Made by a program: the position numbers and the translations under genes
Assembly: GCF_016909155.1 (NCBI RefSeq)
Contig: NZ_JAFBFG010000011.1
Location: 1 to 64,000, forward strand
Origin: Chryseomicrobium aureum
GTDB taxonomy: Bacteria; Bacillota; Bacilli; Bacillales_A; Planococcaceae
Direction of reading: 5' to 3'
Length of the DNA stretch: 64,000 nucleotides
Notes under the pieces: model-generated
Seen by the model: only the letters and a program-made list of their open reading frames with translations
Databases searched by the model: none
Told to the model about the DNA's origin: nothing
Part shown: in pieces, positions 1 through 9,051 of the stretch
How the letters are laid out: each line of letters opens with the position of its first letter
Position numbering within the stretch: the first letter of the stretch is position 1

Positions 1-25
1 TCTGGCCGCATATTTGAAATTACCC

Positions 26-67
26 ATAAAAAATGGTCATCACTCAATCGCGATGACCATTTTTTAT
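26..67 (-). terminator. Terminator downstream of ald
   Basis: A near-perfect inverted repeat, with arms around 28-41 (AATGGTCATC) and 52-65, has an A-tract on one side and a T-tract on the other. It can act in either direction. It lies just beyond the ald stop codon, so it most simply ends ald transcription. Confidence 0.8.
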
Positions 68-103
68 ATTATCGGCCGAGTTTTGTCCCAGCCTCCTACA
101 TCA

Positions 104-1225
104 TTAGATAACTGCAAGTACATCATTTACATCGCGGTACTCAATGCCTTGTGCATCTGCTACTGCTTTATAGACACATACTCCGTTTAATGTATTTAAT
201 CCTTTTAATAGAGAAGGATTGTCTAAACATGCTTGCTTGTAGCCTTTGTTTGCGATTTGTAGTGCATAAGGAACTGTTGTATTCGTCAAAGCAATTGTTG
301 ACGTACGTGGTACAGCTCCAGGCATATTTGCTACTGCATAATGAACGACTCCGTGTTTACTATACGTAGGCTCATCATGTGTAGTAATGCGGTCAGATGT
401 TTCAAAAATACCACCTTGGTCGATTGCGATATCAATCACAACAGAACCTGGTGTCATTGACTTAATCATTTCTTCTGATACTAATTTCGGTGCTTTCGCC
501 CCCGGAATTAGAACAGCTCCGATCACTAAATCTGCATTTTTTACAGACTCCGCGATATTGTAAGGATTTGAAATCAATGTATGAACAGTCGCTCCGAACA
601 TTTCATCTAATTGACGAAGACGCTCTGGGCTAAGGTCGATAATTGTTACGTTTGCTCCAAGGCCGACTGCCATCTTCGCAGCGTTCGTTCCTGCAATTCC
701 GCCACCGATGATTGTTACATTTGCACGTTCAACGCCTGGAACCCCACCTAAAAGAATCCCTTTTCCGCCGTTAATTTTTTCAAGGTATTGGGCACCTAAT
801 TGTGTTGCCATACGACCAGCTACTTCACTCATCGGAGTTAGGAGTGGAAGTGAGTTGTTTGGTAATTGAACCGTCTCATAAGCAATAGCTGTAACATTTT
901 TCTCAAGTAACACTTTTGTTAATTCTGGTTCTGGAGCAAGGTGAAGGTATGTAAACAGAACTTGATCCTTTTGAATCAATTCATATTCAGACGCAACCGG
1001 TTCTTTTACTTTCATCACCATTTCTTGCTGCCATGCTTCTTGCGCAGTCGCTACGATATGTGCACCTGCTTTTGTGTAATCTTCATCTGTAAAGCTAGAA
1101 CCAAGTCCAGCACCTGTTTGAATATATACTTCGTGACCGCTTGAAACTAGAGTTACGACTCCAGCTGGTGTCATCGCGACACGGTTTTCATTATTTTTTA
1201 CTTCTGTTGGAACGCCAATTTTCAT
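104..1225 (-). CDS. ald: Alanine dehydrogenase
   Basis: Catalyses NAD-dependent reversible deamination of L-alanine to pyruvate and ammonium; in Bacillus it supports alanine use and sporulation. The 373-residue protein has the family's usual length. It opens with the N-terminal [17 protein letters not shown] block, carries the likely catalytic Lys74 (KVKEP) and His95 (YLHLAPEPE), and has the NAD-binding glycine motif GGGIAG at about 174-179. The ATG is preceded by a strong GGGAGG ribosome-binding site. It stands alone, divergent from the stress-protein gene, and is followed by a terminator. Identification is firm. Confidence 0.97.
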   Translation of the reverse strand: MKIGVPTEVKNNENRVAMTPAGVVTLVSSGHEVYIQTGAGLGSSFTDEDYTKAGAHIVATAQEAWQQEMVMKVKEPVASEYELIQKDQVLFTYLHLAPEPELTKVLLEKNVTAIAYETVQLPNNSLPLLTPMSEVAGRMATQLGAQYLEKINGGKGILLGGVPGVERANVTIIGGGIAGTNAAKMAVGLGANVTIIDLSPERLRQLDEMFGATVHTLISNPYNIAESVKNADLVIGAVLIPGAKAPKLVSEEMIKSMTPGSVVIDIAIDQGGIFETSDRITTHDEPTYSKHGVVHYAVANMPGAVPRTSTIALTNTTVPYALQIANKGYKQACLDNPSLLKGLNTLNGVCVYKAVADAQGIEYRDVNDVLAVI

Positions 1226-1393
1226 TCGAACTGCCTCCCTTTCTTCAAATCAAATCCATTTTAGCAAATTGTATAAAAAAAAGCTCTAGTTATTTTTTTA
1301 GTAGTTTCTTAAATTGTTCACAAATTAAAAAAGGAGATTTGGAAAGTCTTGTCGAAAGGTATAAGTGAATTCAATTATAAGGAGGATTTTCAA

Positions 1394-1855
1394 ATGACAC
1401 TAACGTACAACGAAATTTTAGTAGCAGTGGATGGTTCAAAAGAAGCGGAGCTTGCCTTTAAGAAATCAGTAGCGATTGCTTCCCGAAACAATGCAACACT
1501 TCACCTCGTGAACATTATTGATACACGTTCATTTGCGGCAATTGAAGCGTATGACCGTTCGATTGCAGAACGTGCACAAAATTTTGCAGAAGAGCTACTA
1601 GATGGATACAAGAAAGAAGCAGAAAAACATGGTGTGGCGAATGTTCACGTTATGGTTGAGTACGGTTCACCGAAAACGATGATTTCGAAAGATCTTGCGA
1701 AGAAAGTGAACGCAGACTTAATCATTGTGGGTGCTACTGGTTTGAATACAGTAGAACGTTTCTTGATCGGTAGTGTTTCTGAAAATATTGTTCGCTCTGC
1801 GAAGTGTGACGTATTGGTAGTACGAACAGATTCTCAGTTTGATGATGTAGAATAA
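1394..1855 (+). CDS. Universal stress protein, UspA family
   Basis: A small cytoplasmic nucleotide-binding stress protein; the exact ligand and role cannot be read from sequence. I chose the ATG at 1394 because AAGGAGG sits just upstream, giving 153 residues; an in-frame start at 1349 has no such site. The protein begins with the Usp beta-strand ILVAVDGS. Its C-terminal half has the ATP-binding signature GATGLN...ERFLIGSVSENIVRSA, which puts it in the ATP-binding Usp class. It is monocistronic, divergent from ald and closed by a strong terminator. Confidence 0.92.
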   Translation: MTLTYNEILVAVDGSKEAELAFKKSVAIASRNNATLHLVNIIDTRSFAAIEAYDRSIAERAQNFAEELLDGYKKEAEKHGVANVHVMVEYGSPKTMISKDLAKKVNADLIIVGATGLNTVERFLIGSVSENIVRSAKCDVLVVRTDSQFDDVE

Positions 1856-1863
1856 GTAAAGTT

Positions 1864-1912
1864 AAAAAACAGCGCCATCTCTGGAGTAATTTCTAGAGAT
1901 GGTGCTGTTTTT
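1864..1912 (+). terminator. Terminator downstream of the stress-protein gene
   Basis: Inverted repeat AACAGCGCCATCTCT / AGAGATGGTGCTGTT flanked by A and T tracts, starting 8 bases after the stop codon. It is a canonical intrinsic terminator with one G-T pair. Confidence 0.9.
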
Positions 1913-1928
1913 GGTTGGATAAATAAAC

Positions 1929-2053
1929 TTGAGTTCCATTGCGGGTCTGCTTTCCGAGGGCGCGCGTGAGTCTCCTCGGCGGAAGAACGCGCCTGTGGGG
2001 TCTCACGTTCCGCTTTTTGATCCCTCCGGAGTCAGCCCCTCCACTCCACTCAA
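1929..2053. repeat. Intergenic repeat family C, copy 1
   Basis: About 125 bp beginning TTGAGTTCCA(T/C)TGCGGG and ending CCTCCA.TCCACTCAA. It matches the element at 26626-26745 along most of its length, including TGCTTTCCG.GGGCGC, GTGAG..TCCTCG and CTGGAGTCA-like blocks. It is much more GC-rich than neighbouring intergenic DNA and has no coding content. Similar GC-rich intergenic elements are widespread in Bacillaceae genomes as far as I recall; their function is unknown to me. Confidence 0.8.
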
Positions 2054-2074
2054 CTTCATTTTAATAAAACTAGT

Positions 2075-3268
2075 TTAATCTAAATCTGCAACACGCACGG
2101 TGTCACGGACAATCATGATTTCTTCGTTTGTAGGGATGACAAGCACTTTAACCGGTGAGTGCGGATAATTGATTGGTGTTTCTTTACCAATCTGCTCGTT
2201 CAACTCTGGGTCCATGTAGACACCCATGAACTGAAGACCTTCGAGTACTTTGGCACGAATGATTGAACTGTTTTCTCCAATACCTGCCGTGAAAATAATT
2301 GCGTCTACACCATTCAAGCGGGCAGCATACGAGCCAATGTACTTATGAATACGATCCGCGAAAACATCTAGTGCAAGCTGCGCACGGTCATTGCCTTTTT
2401 CAGCTTGTTCGACGATATCGCGCAAATCACTAGAGAACCCTGAGACGCCAAGCATCCCAGACTTTTTATTTAATACATCCAGTACTTGCTCCGCACTTTT
2501 TCCTGTCTTCTCCATCAAAAATGGAATGAGTGACGGATCGATATTCCCTGAACGCGTTCCCATTGTTACACCAGCAAGTGGTGTGAACCCCATTGATGTA
2601 TCAATAGATTTTCCATATTGAATCGCCGCAATACTTGCTCCATTCCCGAGGTGACATGAAATAAATCGTGTCGTCTCAATCGGGCGGTTTAATAGTTCAG
2701 CCGCTCGCTCTGAAACATATTTATGCGACGTGCCGTGGAAGCCATATTTCCGAATGCCGTAGTTTTCATAATACGAATACGGGATTGAATACAAAAATGA
2801 GCTTTCTGGCATTGTTTGATGGAAAGCTGTATCAAATACAGCAACAGCCGGCACATCTGGCAACGCTTTTTTAAAGCTTTGAATGCCTGTAATATTCGCA
2901 GGATTATGAAGAGGTGCAAGTTCTGAAAGTTCCACGAGCTTGTCAATAATCTCATCTGTAATCATGACCGAATCACTATACACTTCCCCGCCATGGACGA
3001 CGCGGTGGCCGATTCCATGAATATCATGTAAGGAAGAAATAGCGCCTGTTTCAATCAAAGCGGCCATCAATAAATCTACAGCTACTTCATGATTAGGGAT
3101 CAGCTCTTCTTTTTTCACTTTGTTACTGCCAACAGAGACTGTAATGTAGGAATCAGCGAGTCCGATTCGCTCAATCAAACCTTTCGCTACAATTTCTTCG
3201 TCTGGAGTGCGAACAAGCTGAAATTTTAAACTAGAGCTTCCTGCATTAATGGCTAAAATATTTTTCAT
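2075..3268 (-). CDS. ackA: Acetate kinase
   Basis: Transfers phosphate from acetyl phosphate to ADP, producing acetate and ATP, the last step of overflow metabolism with phosphotransacetylase. At 397 residues it has the normal length. The start [16 protein letters not shown] is the family's ATP-binding signature, followed by FHGTSHKYV, the LGNGAS block and a C-terminal [10 protein letters not shown]. An AGAGGAAG ribosome-binding site precedes the ATG. It lies 32 bp behind ytxK, an arrangement conserved in Bacillus, and both are probably cotranscribed. In B. subtilis ackA is activated by CcpA, but I did not find a convincing cre here. Confidence 0.97.
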   Translation of the reverse strand: MKNILAINAGSSSLKFQLVRTPDEEIVAKGLIERIGLADSYITVSVGSNKVKKEELIPNHEVAVDLLMAALIETGAISSLHDIHGIGHRVVHGGEVYSDSVMITDEIIDKLVELSELAPLHNPANITGIQSFKKALPDVPAVAVFDTAFHQTMPESSFLYSIPYSYYENYGIRKYGFHGTSHKYVSERAAELLNRPIETTRFISCHLGNGASIAAIQYGKSIDTSMGFTPLAGVTMGTRSGNIDPSLIPFLMEKTGKSAEQVLDVLNKKSGMLGVSGFSSDLRDIVEQAEKGNDRAQLALDVFADRIHKYIGSYAARLNGVDAIIFTAGIGENSSIIRAKVLEGLQFMGVYMDPELNEQIGKETPINYPHSPVKVLVIPTNEEIMIVRDTVRVADLD

Positions 3269-3300
3269 AAGATCTTCCTCTCCACACCATTTCTTTTAGT

Positions 3301-4215
3301 TTACTTCCACTGACGCACTTTTTCAAAGAACAACTCCATGCCTTTTTTATTGGACAGGGTTGGAACTTGCGCAAGTAAAACATCACGTTTCGGTCGCGTT
3401 TTCTCCATGTCTTTTCGTAGCACGATCAGTGCTTTAGCAGAAGCCTCTGATTTGAAAAGCTCTTTTGGTAGTTGGAAGACAGCCTCTAACTGGCCTACTT
3501 TTGAAATGAACGTATGCAGATTTTGTGCTTCTTTAGACGAGAACAAATTGGTTGGTACAAAAAATATCAATGTTCCCCCGTCTTTTGTGTAGTTCATAGA
3601 TTGTTCAAGAAAGAGGTGATGGGCGTAGGCATGTTGTTCAGACCCACGCAGCTCGAAAGTTTCTGCGTGCTCATCGTCTGGATAATAGCCAACAGGTAAA
3701 TCACTGACAACAACATCAACAGGATCAAGTAACAATGGACGCAGTGAATCCTGTAAAAACAGCTCAACAGGCTGATAGAGAAGCTCGGCTGTCTGGGAAG
3801 CCAGTTGAATGAGTAGTTCGTCAATCTCACTGCCATAAAGGCCAACTTCTTTTCCTTCTAGATGATTCGCGACTGTAAATAACAGATTGCCTGTTCCAAT
3901 GGCGGGATCAAAAATGCGGACTGAAGATTGTTGTTCGGTTAGTTCTTGTACTAGAAATGCAACGAGCATCCCAAGAGCATCAGGTGTCATCTGGTGATTC
4001 GGTTGTGATGATTTACGCATACCCTTTAATATAGCTAACTGGATGGCACGGCGTTTTTCCTCACGAGATGCCTCGATGCCGGTAAATTCTTCACTTCCAA
4101 GTAACCAGCGTTCAAGACCAAAGACAACACCTTCTAAATACGTGCCTTGTCCTGAGTTCTCAATTTGTTCAGCTGCTGTATTGAGTTTTGTAAAATACTG
4201 TTCTACTGCGTTCAT
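3301..4215 (-). CDS. ytxK: Class I SAM-dependent methyltransferase, YtxK family
   Basis: Predicted N6-adenine-type methyltransferase of unknown substrate. The 304-residue protein has an N-terminal helical region followed by a Rossmann methyltransferase fold: SAM-binding motif I FDPAIGTGNLL (near residue 103) and a catalytic-loop motif DLPVGYYPDD where DNA N6-adenine methylases have NPPY. It resembles the M subunit of type I restriction systems but has no specificity or restriction partner nearby. The position directly upstream of ackA matches Bacillus ytxK. Whether it modifies DNA, RNA or protein is not known to me. Confidence 0.88.
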   Translation of the reverse strand: MNAVEQYFTKLNTAAEQIENSGQGTYLEGVVFGLERWLLGSEEFTGIEASREEKRRAIQLAILKGMRKSSQPNHQMTPDALGMLVAFLVQELTEQQSSVRIFDPAIGTGNLLFTVANHLEGKEVGLYGSEIDELLIQLASQTAELLYQPVELFLQDSLRPLLLDPVDVVVSDLPVGYYPDDEHAETFELRGSEQHAYAHHLFLEQSMNYTKDGGTLIFFVPTNLFSSKEAQNLHTFISKVGQLEAVFQLPKELFKSEASAKALIVLRKDMEKTRPKRDVLLAQVPTLSNKKGMELFFEKVRQWK

Positions 4216-4236
4216 AGTCTACTCCTTTTCGTAACG

Positions 4237-4266
4237 TAAAAGATGCCCACTTCGAGGAAGTGGGCA
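4237..4266 (-). terminator. Terminator downstream of tpx
   Basis: Perfect 10-bp stem TGCCCACTTC / GAAGTGGGCA with a 3-base loop. On the minus strand it is followed by CTTTTAC. It lies between the tpx stop and the ytxK start and separates the two transcripts. Confidence 0.85.
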
Positions 4267-4272
4267 CGTCTA

Positions 4273-4782
4273 TTATTTCCCTGCTGCTTCTTTCACAGCT
4301 TCAATTGCTTTTTCATAATCCGGGTGGTCTGTTCCTTCAGGCACATACTCGACATATGTGACTGTGTCGTTTGCATCCACAACGAAGATTGAACGTGCTA
4401 GTAAGCGAAGTTCCTTCATCGTAACACCGTATGCTTCACCGAACGATAAATCGCGGTGATCAGACAATGTACGCACTGCATCGACTTCGTTTGCTCCACA
4501 CCAGCGCTTTTGTGCAAATGGAAGGTCGTTTGAAATCGTTAAGATTTCTACATTGTCTCCCATGCTTGCTGCTTCACTGTTGAACTTATTCGTTTGTGTT
4601 GAGCAGACGCCTGTATCTAAAGAAGGTACTACACTAATCAAGCGTACTTTTCCTGCTGAATCAGCTAGTGTCACTTCAGATAAATCGTTTGCAAGTACTT
4701 TAAAGTCTGGTGCTTTGTCTCCTACTTTTACCTCGTTTGCTGGTAATGTCATAGGATTTCCTTTAAATGTTACTGATGCCAT
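4273..4782 (-). CDS. tpx: Thiol peroxidase
   Basis: Thioredoxin-dependent atypical 2-Cys peroxiredoxin that reduces hydrogen peroxide and alkyl hydroperoxides. The 169-residue protein has the peroxidatic cysteine at 60 in DTGVCSTQT and the resolving cysteine at 95 in KRWCGAN, the spacing of the Tpx subfamily. The start ATG has AAAGGAGG upstream. Its own terminator follows. It lies between yteJ-sppA and ytxK-ackA, as in Bacillus. Confidence 0.97.
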   Translation of the reverse strand: MASVTFKGNPMTLPANEVKVGDKAPDFKVLANDLSEVTLADSAGKVRLISVVPSLDTGVCSTQTNKFNSEAASMGDNVEILTISNDLPFAQKRWCGANEVDAVRTLSDHRDLSFGEAYGVTMKELRLLARSIFVVDANDTVTYVEYVPEGTDHPDYEKAIEAVKEAAGK

Positions 4783-4817
4783 CTATGAACCGCCTCCTTT
4801 TTCACTCTGCTATCATC

Positions 4818-5327
4818 TTACTGTACAGGGTTCGGTTGGTGCAACTGATTCGGTTGTTCCACCGGTTTTGGAAGCTGAAGTTTCGCGTAATCTTCTTCAT
4901 GTAGGACAATGGTATCTGCAATGAAGTCGTGGATTGCCTGCTTTTTCGGTGTAAATCCGACAATAATGTACGGCAAATTGAACGGAATGACCGACAAAAT
5001 TCGCCCAACAGTCTCACGGAATAGCACGGTCACAAAGTTTGGTTTTTCATATGTTACGGTAGATACCCGAATTCCCATAATCATTTTTCCAAGCGTTTGT
5101 TGCAGGAAGAATGTCATCAATGTGAAGTAGGTATAAAAGATGATTACCGAGACAATCGTAATCGGCGCATACCAGAGCGATTCGTTTAAATCGAGTCCTG
5201 TTAAACGAAATATCGGACGCACAACAAGCCAGCCAATACTTGCAACGATCAATAAGTCAAAAAGATACGCCCAAAAACGCGTCCAGAATCCTGCATATTT
5301 TGGTCGAAAATCTGTGATTGTTTCCAT
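4818..5327 (-). CDS. yteJ: RDD family membrane protein, YteJ-like
   Basis: A 169-residue membrane protein with the RDD-family opening YAGFWTRFWAYLFDLLIV, whose Arg and Asp residues name the family, then further hydrophobic segments near 60-80 and 115-135. The C-terminus is hydrophilic and Pro/Gln-rich (about 145-169). RDD proteins have been proposed as small transporters, but no substrate can be assigned. It begins 11 bp after sppA with a good AGGAGG site and forms the conserved sppA-yteJ operon; in B. subtilis this pair has been linked to lantibiotic and envelope-stress tolerance. Confidence 0.9.
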   Translation of the reverse strand: METITDFRPKYAGFWTRFWAYLFDLLIVASIGWLVVRPIFRLTGLDLNESLWYAPITIVSVIIFYTYFTLMTFFLQQTLGKMIMGIRVSTVTYEKPNFVTVLFRETVGRILSVIPFNLPYIIVGFTPKKQAIHDFIADTIVLHEEDYAKLQLPKPVEQPNQLHQPNPVQ

Positions 5328-5338
5328 CAGCGGCCTCC

Positions 5339-6352
5339 TTACTGCTCACCGTATAAGTACATCATGCGAGGAGCTTGATTGTCTGTGATCAACTTTGAGA
5401 TTAATTGTGTTTCAATATCTAGACCTAGGAATGAACGGGCTTTGACACCAAATAATGCGCTCAAGCTTTGATCTTGTGTAAATTCGAACACTTCTGCATT
5501 TGGAATATCTAAGTCTTCTTTGAGTGCTGCGATGACATCTTCTTCGAATCCATAATCATCTGCAAGGTTCGCTTCAATTGCTTGACGACCATTTAGAATT
5601 CGCCCATCTGCGACTGCACGGACCTCTTCTTCTGTCATATTACGTCCTTCTGCAATGATACGGACAAACTCTTCGTACGAATCATTGATCATTTCTTGAA
5701 GCATTTCTTCTTCTTCCGGAAGCATTTCACGTGTTGGACTTAAAATATCTTTGTAAGGACCTGTTTTAATTGTCACGAAGTCCACGCCATAACGTTCTGC
5801 AAGTTCTCCATAATTGATGCTTTGTAAAATAACACCGAGTGAACCTGTCATCGTTTCGCGCATCACGAAAATCTTATCAGCAGGTGCTGAAATGTAATAG
5901 CCGCCTGAAGCTGCCATACCACCCATTGACACATAAATCGGCTTTTCAGTTTCATCTTTAATTTTCATAAGTTCTTTATAGATTTCAGCTGATTCCACCA
6001 CGCCACCGCCTGGAGAGTCTACAGATAGTACAATTCCTTTTACAGACGGATCATTTTTCGCCTCTTCCAGTTGTGCTAAGAAAAATCCGTGGTTATAGCC
6101 AGTTGTTCCTAATAGGCTTGATGCAGATCCCGTGTCTTGAATGACTCCTTCCACACGTAACACTGCGATCCGGTCTGTCACGTCTCCAGGTTCAATGACC
6201 GATGTTGTCATTGAATTCATGAGTGTCGCCTCATAATCATCTAACCAAGATGAAAAATCTGTAGAAAAAGCTGCGGATACTGAGTTGACGATGATGGATA
6301 CAGCGACGAGTAGTGTCGCAATTCCTAGTGCGACCCAACGTTTTACATTCAT
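5339..6352 (-). CDS. sppA: Signal peptide peptidase SppA
   Basis: Membrane-anchored serine protease that degrades leftover signal peptides. The 337-residue protein has one N-terminal membrane segment (about 7-27) and a ClpP-like catalytic domain. The nucleophile Ser149 is in GGMAASGGYY and the general-base Lys201 is in KTGPYKD, the Ser-Lys dyad of Gram-positive SppA. VDSPGGGV is the oxyanion-region motif. AAGGAGG precedes the ATG. It leads the two-gene sppA-yteJ operon and is divergent from the NAD kinase gene. Confidence 0.96.
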   Translation of the reverse strand: MNVKRWVALGIATLLVAVSIIVNSVSAAFSTDFSSWLDDYEATLMNSMTTSVIEPGDVTDRIAVLRVEGVIQDTGSASSLLGTTGYNHGFFLAQLEEAKNDPSVKGIVLSVDSPGGGVVESAEIYKELMKIKDETEKPIYVSMGGMAASGGYYISAPADKIFVMRETMTGSLGVILQSINYGELAERYGVDFVTIKTGPYKDILSPTREMLPEEEEMLQEMINDSYEEFVRIIAEGRNMTEEEVRAVADGRILNGRQAIEANLADDYGFEEDVIAALKEDLDIPNAEVFEFTQDQSLSALFGVKARSFLGLDIETQLISKLITDNQAPRMMYLYGEQ

Positions 6353-6460
6353 AGTTGATTCCTCCTTGTTGTCTATTCCTTACTGTTTACGTAAAACATG
6401 CAGAAATGTTTCATTCCGTGGTAAATTAAATATAGAAACCTCATGAAAGGGGCGAATAGA

Positions 6461-7267
6461 GTGAAAAAACGTAACGCTCTTTATATTTATGCCAAAAACG
6501 ACAAAGCTTCACAACAACTTCGACAAGAATTAGGAACTGCGATTGATGCTCAAGGGTTACAAGTAGTGCTATCTCCTGAGGAAGCGTCGATCATTGTAAG
6601 CGTCGGTTCAGACGGAAGCTTCCTTCAAGCTGTGCGGAAAACAGGGTTTCGCCAAGACGTATTATATGCAGGTATCTCCACTTCTGGAACACTTGCGATG
6701 TACTGTGATTTTTTATTAGAAGAACTGCACTTCCCGAATATGGCAGATGCGATTATCCAAGACCGCGTCGAAGTGCGTAAATATCCAGTCATCGAAATAT
6801 CCGTTAACGGAGAACCGCATTTTTATTGTTTAAATGAATTTGCGATTCGTTCAAACATCATGAAGACTATTGCGATGGATGTTAAGATTGACGACATACT
6901 TTTAGAAACGTACCGTGGTGACGGAATTGTAGTTTCAACACCTACGGGAAGCTCTGCTTATAATAAATCATTAGGCGGTGCTGTTATGGATCCTCAGCTT
7001 CCATGCTTCCAGGTGACTGAAGTAGCTTCTATGAACAACAATGAATACCGTTCATTAGGTTCGCCATTTATTTTAAGTGGCAATCGCACACTGCGTTTAG
7101 AACTTCACGACGATTGGAACGATTATCCGACGATGTCTACAGACAATGAAGCACTCAGTATTCAGCACGTGAACACGATTGACATTCGATTGAGTGAGCG
7201 CGTTGTGAAAACGGTGAAATTGAAAGACAATAGCTACTGGGAAAAAGTAAAACGCTCATTTTTATAA
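6461..7267 (+). CDS. ppnKB: NAD kinase, NADK2 (YtdI/PpnKB) type
   Basis: Phosphorylates NAD to NADP. I chose GTG at 6461, which has AAAGGGG seven bases upstream, over the ATG at 6443, which has none; this gives 268 residues. The usual GGDG motif appears as VGSDGSFLQAV, the form seen in the second Bacillus NAD kinase rather than in NadF. The second signature STPTGSSAYNKSLGGA and the C-terminal STDNEALS are intact. Its stop region overlaps the convergent rarD end by 6 bp. Assignment to the NADK2 paralog is by motif and by its position near sppA. Confidence 0.92.
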   Translation: MKKRNALYIYAKNDKASQQLRQELGTAIDAQGLQVVLSPEEASIIVSVGSDGSFLQAVRKTGFRQDVLYAGISTSGTLAMYCDFLLEELHFPNMADAIIQDRVEVRKYPVIEISVNGEPHFYCLNEFAIRSNIMKTIAMDVKIDDILLETYRGDGIVVSTPTGSSAYNKSLGGAVMDPQLPCFQVTEVASMNNNEYRSLGSPFILSGNRTLRLELHDDWNDYPTMSTDNEALSIQHVNTIDIRLSERVVKTVKLKDNSYWEKVKRSFL

Positions 7268-8155
7268 TGAGGGTTTTATTTGTATAAATTTGGATACCGA
7301 AAACAAAACAAGCGCTACCCAGATAAAACTAAAGCCCGTCCATTCCATGTTTGAGAACGGTTCATTGTAAAGAACAACACCGAGCACCAACATGATGGTC
7401 GGAGCAATGTATTGAATAAAGCCTGATAAATACAGGGGAATTCGCTTTGTTCCGCTTGCATAGAGTAGCAGCGGTAATGCAGTAGCTACGCCAGAGAACA
7501 TTAACAAAAGCATTGTAATCGGCTCGCTTTCAACGAATTGAAGAGAGTCTTGCGTGAATAAGTAGGCTAAATAAATGAAGGCAAACGGTAAAACAAAAAA
7601 TGTTTCAATGGCAAGGCCTGTAATCGCTCCTACTTTTGCTTGTTTTTTAATCAATCCGTAAAATGCAAAACTCCCTGCAAGCACTAGGGAAATCCAAGGC
7701 AACTCTCCATATGTATAAGTTAAAATCATAACTCCAGCAGCTGCAATTCCTACGGCTGCTTTTTGTGCGTCACTTAATTTTTCTCCAAGAAAAACGATTC
7801 CTAGTAACACAGAAATCAATGGATTGATGTAGTAACCTAGACTGGTCTGCACAAGTTCCCCACTGTTCACAGCGAAGATAAATGTGAACCAGTTCGCCGT
7901 TACTAAATAAGATGCAATCATCAAGCTAAAAAATGCTTTTTTGTCTGCCCACAGATTCGTCAAGTCCGTCTTTAGTTTCGGAATATCACGAAGTACAGTG
8001 ATTAAGAGGACTGTAAATATGAATGACCAGACGATGCGGCTTGCTAAAATTTCATCACTAGAAATGTGCTGTACAGTCTTCCAGTAGATCGGCATGAGTC
8101 CCCAAAGAAGGTAGGCTAGAAAAACCTGTGCGATGCCTTTTTGTTCAGTTGTCAT
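7262..8155 (-). CDS. rarD: RarD-type EamA family transporter
   Basis: A 297-residue polytopic protein with about ten hydrophobic segments in the two-repeat DMT/EamA arrangement. The N-terminal FLAYLLWGLMPIYWK and LASRIVWSF blocks are typical of RarD. The family includes E. coli RarD, named from a chloramphenicol-sensitive phenotype; the transported compound is unknown. It is monocistronic with no obvious terminator, and its last codons share 6 bp with the end of the NAD kinase gene on the other strand. Family assignment is firm, function is not. Confidence 0.88.
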   Translation of the reverse strand: MTTEQKGIAQVFLAYLLWGLMPIYWKTVQHISSDEILASRIVWSFIFTVLLITVLRDIPKLKTDLTNLWADKKAFFSLMIASYLVTANWFTFIFAVNSGELVQTSLGYYINPLISVLLGIVFLGEKLSDAQKAAVGIAAAGVMILTYTYGELPWISLVLAGSFAFYGLIKKQAKVGAITGLAIETFFVLPFAFIYLAYLFTQDSLQFVESEPITMLLLMFSGVATALPLLLYASGTKRIPLYLSGFIQYIAPTIMLVLGVVLYNEPFSNMEWTGFSFIWVALVLFSVSKFIQIKPSL

Positions 8156-8266
8156 GATGAGTACCTCGTATTTATTTTTAGTTTCGAAATAATGGTTTCA
8201 GTGTATCACTTCAGTTTGTTGAAGTAAACGACAGAATTTCAGGATTATTTATAGTAGCTCTTTTGT

Positions 8267-8359
8267 GGTGACAGGTACGTTTTGGAAACTGCTGGTAAAC
8301 CACAATGTTGTTAAATGGGGATTTTCAATAAATATCGAGGCAAAATGGTACCTGTCACC
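8267..8359. repeat. REPIN-like inverted repeat, family B, copy 1
   Basis: Begins GGTGACAGGTAC and ends GGTACCTGTCACC, so the ends are inverted copies, with about 67 bp between. The interior aligns with copy 2 at 48985-49074 (GGAAACTG.TGG.AA, then TGTT..AT.GGGATT). Similar GGTGACAGGCACC palindromes are, to my recollection, abundant in Bacillales genomes. No transposase is present in this window. Confidence 0.8.
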
Positions 8360-8374
8360 GAGTTTAGATTTGAC

Positions 8375-8671
8375 GTGCAACTTTTGAGTTTTAGTGATGC
8401 ACTTTTGTGATTTGCTGCTGGAATTTGTTTTTTGTGTGCAACTTTCCGCGCTTTGTGTGCAACTTTTGAATTTTAGTGATGCACTTTTCGGATTTGCTGC
8501 TGGAATTTGTTTTTTGTGTGCAATTTTTTGCGTTTTGTGTGCAACTTTTGAATTTTAGTGATGCACTTTTGTGATTTGCTGCTGGAATTTGTTTTTTGTG
8601 TGCAACTTTCCGCGTTTTGTGTGCAACTTTTGAATTTTAGTGATGCACTTATCGGATTTACTGCTGAAATT
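8375..8671. repeat. Tandem 82-bp repeat built from about 21-nt words
   Basis: The block GTGATGCACTT recurs at 8394, 8476, 8558 and 8640, an exact 82-bp period with about 3.6 units. Each unit splits into four words of 21, 21, 21 and 19 nt that start GTGCAACTTT, GTGCAACTTTT, GATGCACTTTT and GCTGGAATTTG, so the 82-mer probably grew from a 21-nt ancestor. An open frame across it on the minus strand encodes only repeated Lys/His/Gln-rich residues and has no ribosome-binding site. Together with the flanking repeats this fills the 613-bp gap between rarD and the spore-protein gene. Confidence 0.9.
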
Positions 8672-8672
8672 G

Positions 8673-8717
8673 CGTCCTGGGTGGAGGGAGTTTCTTGAGT
8701 GGCGTTCTCCACATCTA
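8673..8717. repeat. Fragments of repeat families A and E
   Basis: GTCCTGGGTGGAGGGAGTTT (8675-8694) matches the right end of family A fragments at 17101-17144 and 27110-27142. It abuts GAGTGGCGTTCTCCACATCT (8697-8716), the reverse complement of AGATGTGGAGAACGCCACTC found at 26601-26620. Both are short truncated pieces. Confidence 0.65.
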
Positions 8718-8721
8718 AAAA

Positions 8722-8763
8722 ATAAAAAAATCCGAACAACTCACAGTGTGAGTCATTCGGATT
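8722..8763 (-). terminator. Terminator downstream of the spore-protein gene
   Basis: Inverted repeat AATCCGAA..ACTCAC / GTGAGT..TTCGGATT with two central non-Watson-Crick positions. On the minus strand it runs into seven T's and a further T-rich stretch. It begins 6 bp after the gene. Confidence 0.88.
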
Positions 8764-8768
8764 CTCCG

Positions 8769-8972
8769 TTAGCTTTGACGACCGTTGTTTAATTGTTGCT
8801 CAGCCATCTGAACCAAACGTTTCGTAATTTCGCCACCAACTGAACCATTCGCACGTGAAGTGGCATCTGGACCTAACTGTACGCCAAACTCTTGAGCGGT
8901 CTCATACTTCATTTGATCAAGCGCTTGTTTTACACCAGGTACCGCAAGCTTATTTGAGTTGTTGTTTGCCAT
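8769..8972 (-). CDS. Alpha/beta-type small acid-soluble spore protein
   Basis: DNA-binding protein that coats and protects the spore chromosome and is digested during germination. The best start is the ATG at 8972, with AAGGAGGTGA upstream, giving 67 residues. The core [10 protein letters not shown] is the germination-protease cleavage region, followed by [22 protein letters not shown], the conserved C-terminal DNA-binding motif. This shows a spore-forming lineage. It lies just downstream of thiI, as sspA does in B. subtilis, but carries its own terminator. Expression would be expected in the forespore under sigma-G; I did not identify the promoter. Confidence 0.93.
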   Translation of the reverse strand: MANNNSNKLAVPGVKQALDQMKYETAQEFGVQLGPDATSRANGSVGGEITKRLVQMAEQQLNNGRQS

Positions 8973-9051
8973 GTGTGTGTCACCTCCTTGTGCAAATAGA
9001 ATGAACCGAATTCGCGAATTCATACATTTTGCTACAAGGAAATTTTTTCAT

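Noticed and set aside
1929-2053. GC-rich element as a tRNA or structured RNA gene
   Set aside because: No cloverleaf, anticodon arm or CCA-type end; it matches a second dispersed copy instead.
8473-8739. 88-residue open frame on the minus strand
   Set aside because: It is the translation of the 82-bp tandem repeat, has no ribosome-binding site and consists of repeated Lys/His/Gln/Ser words.
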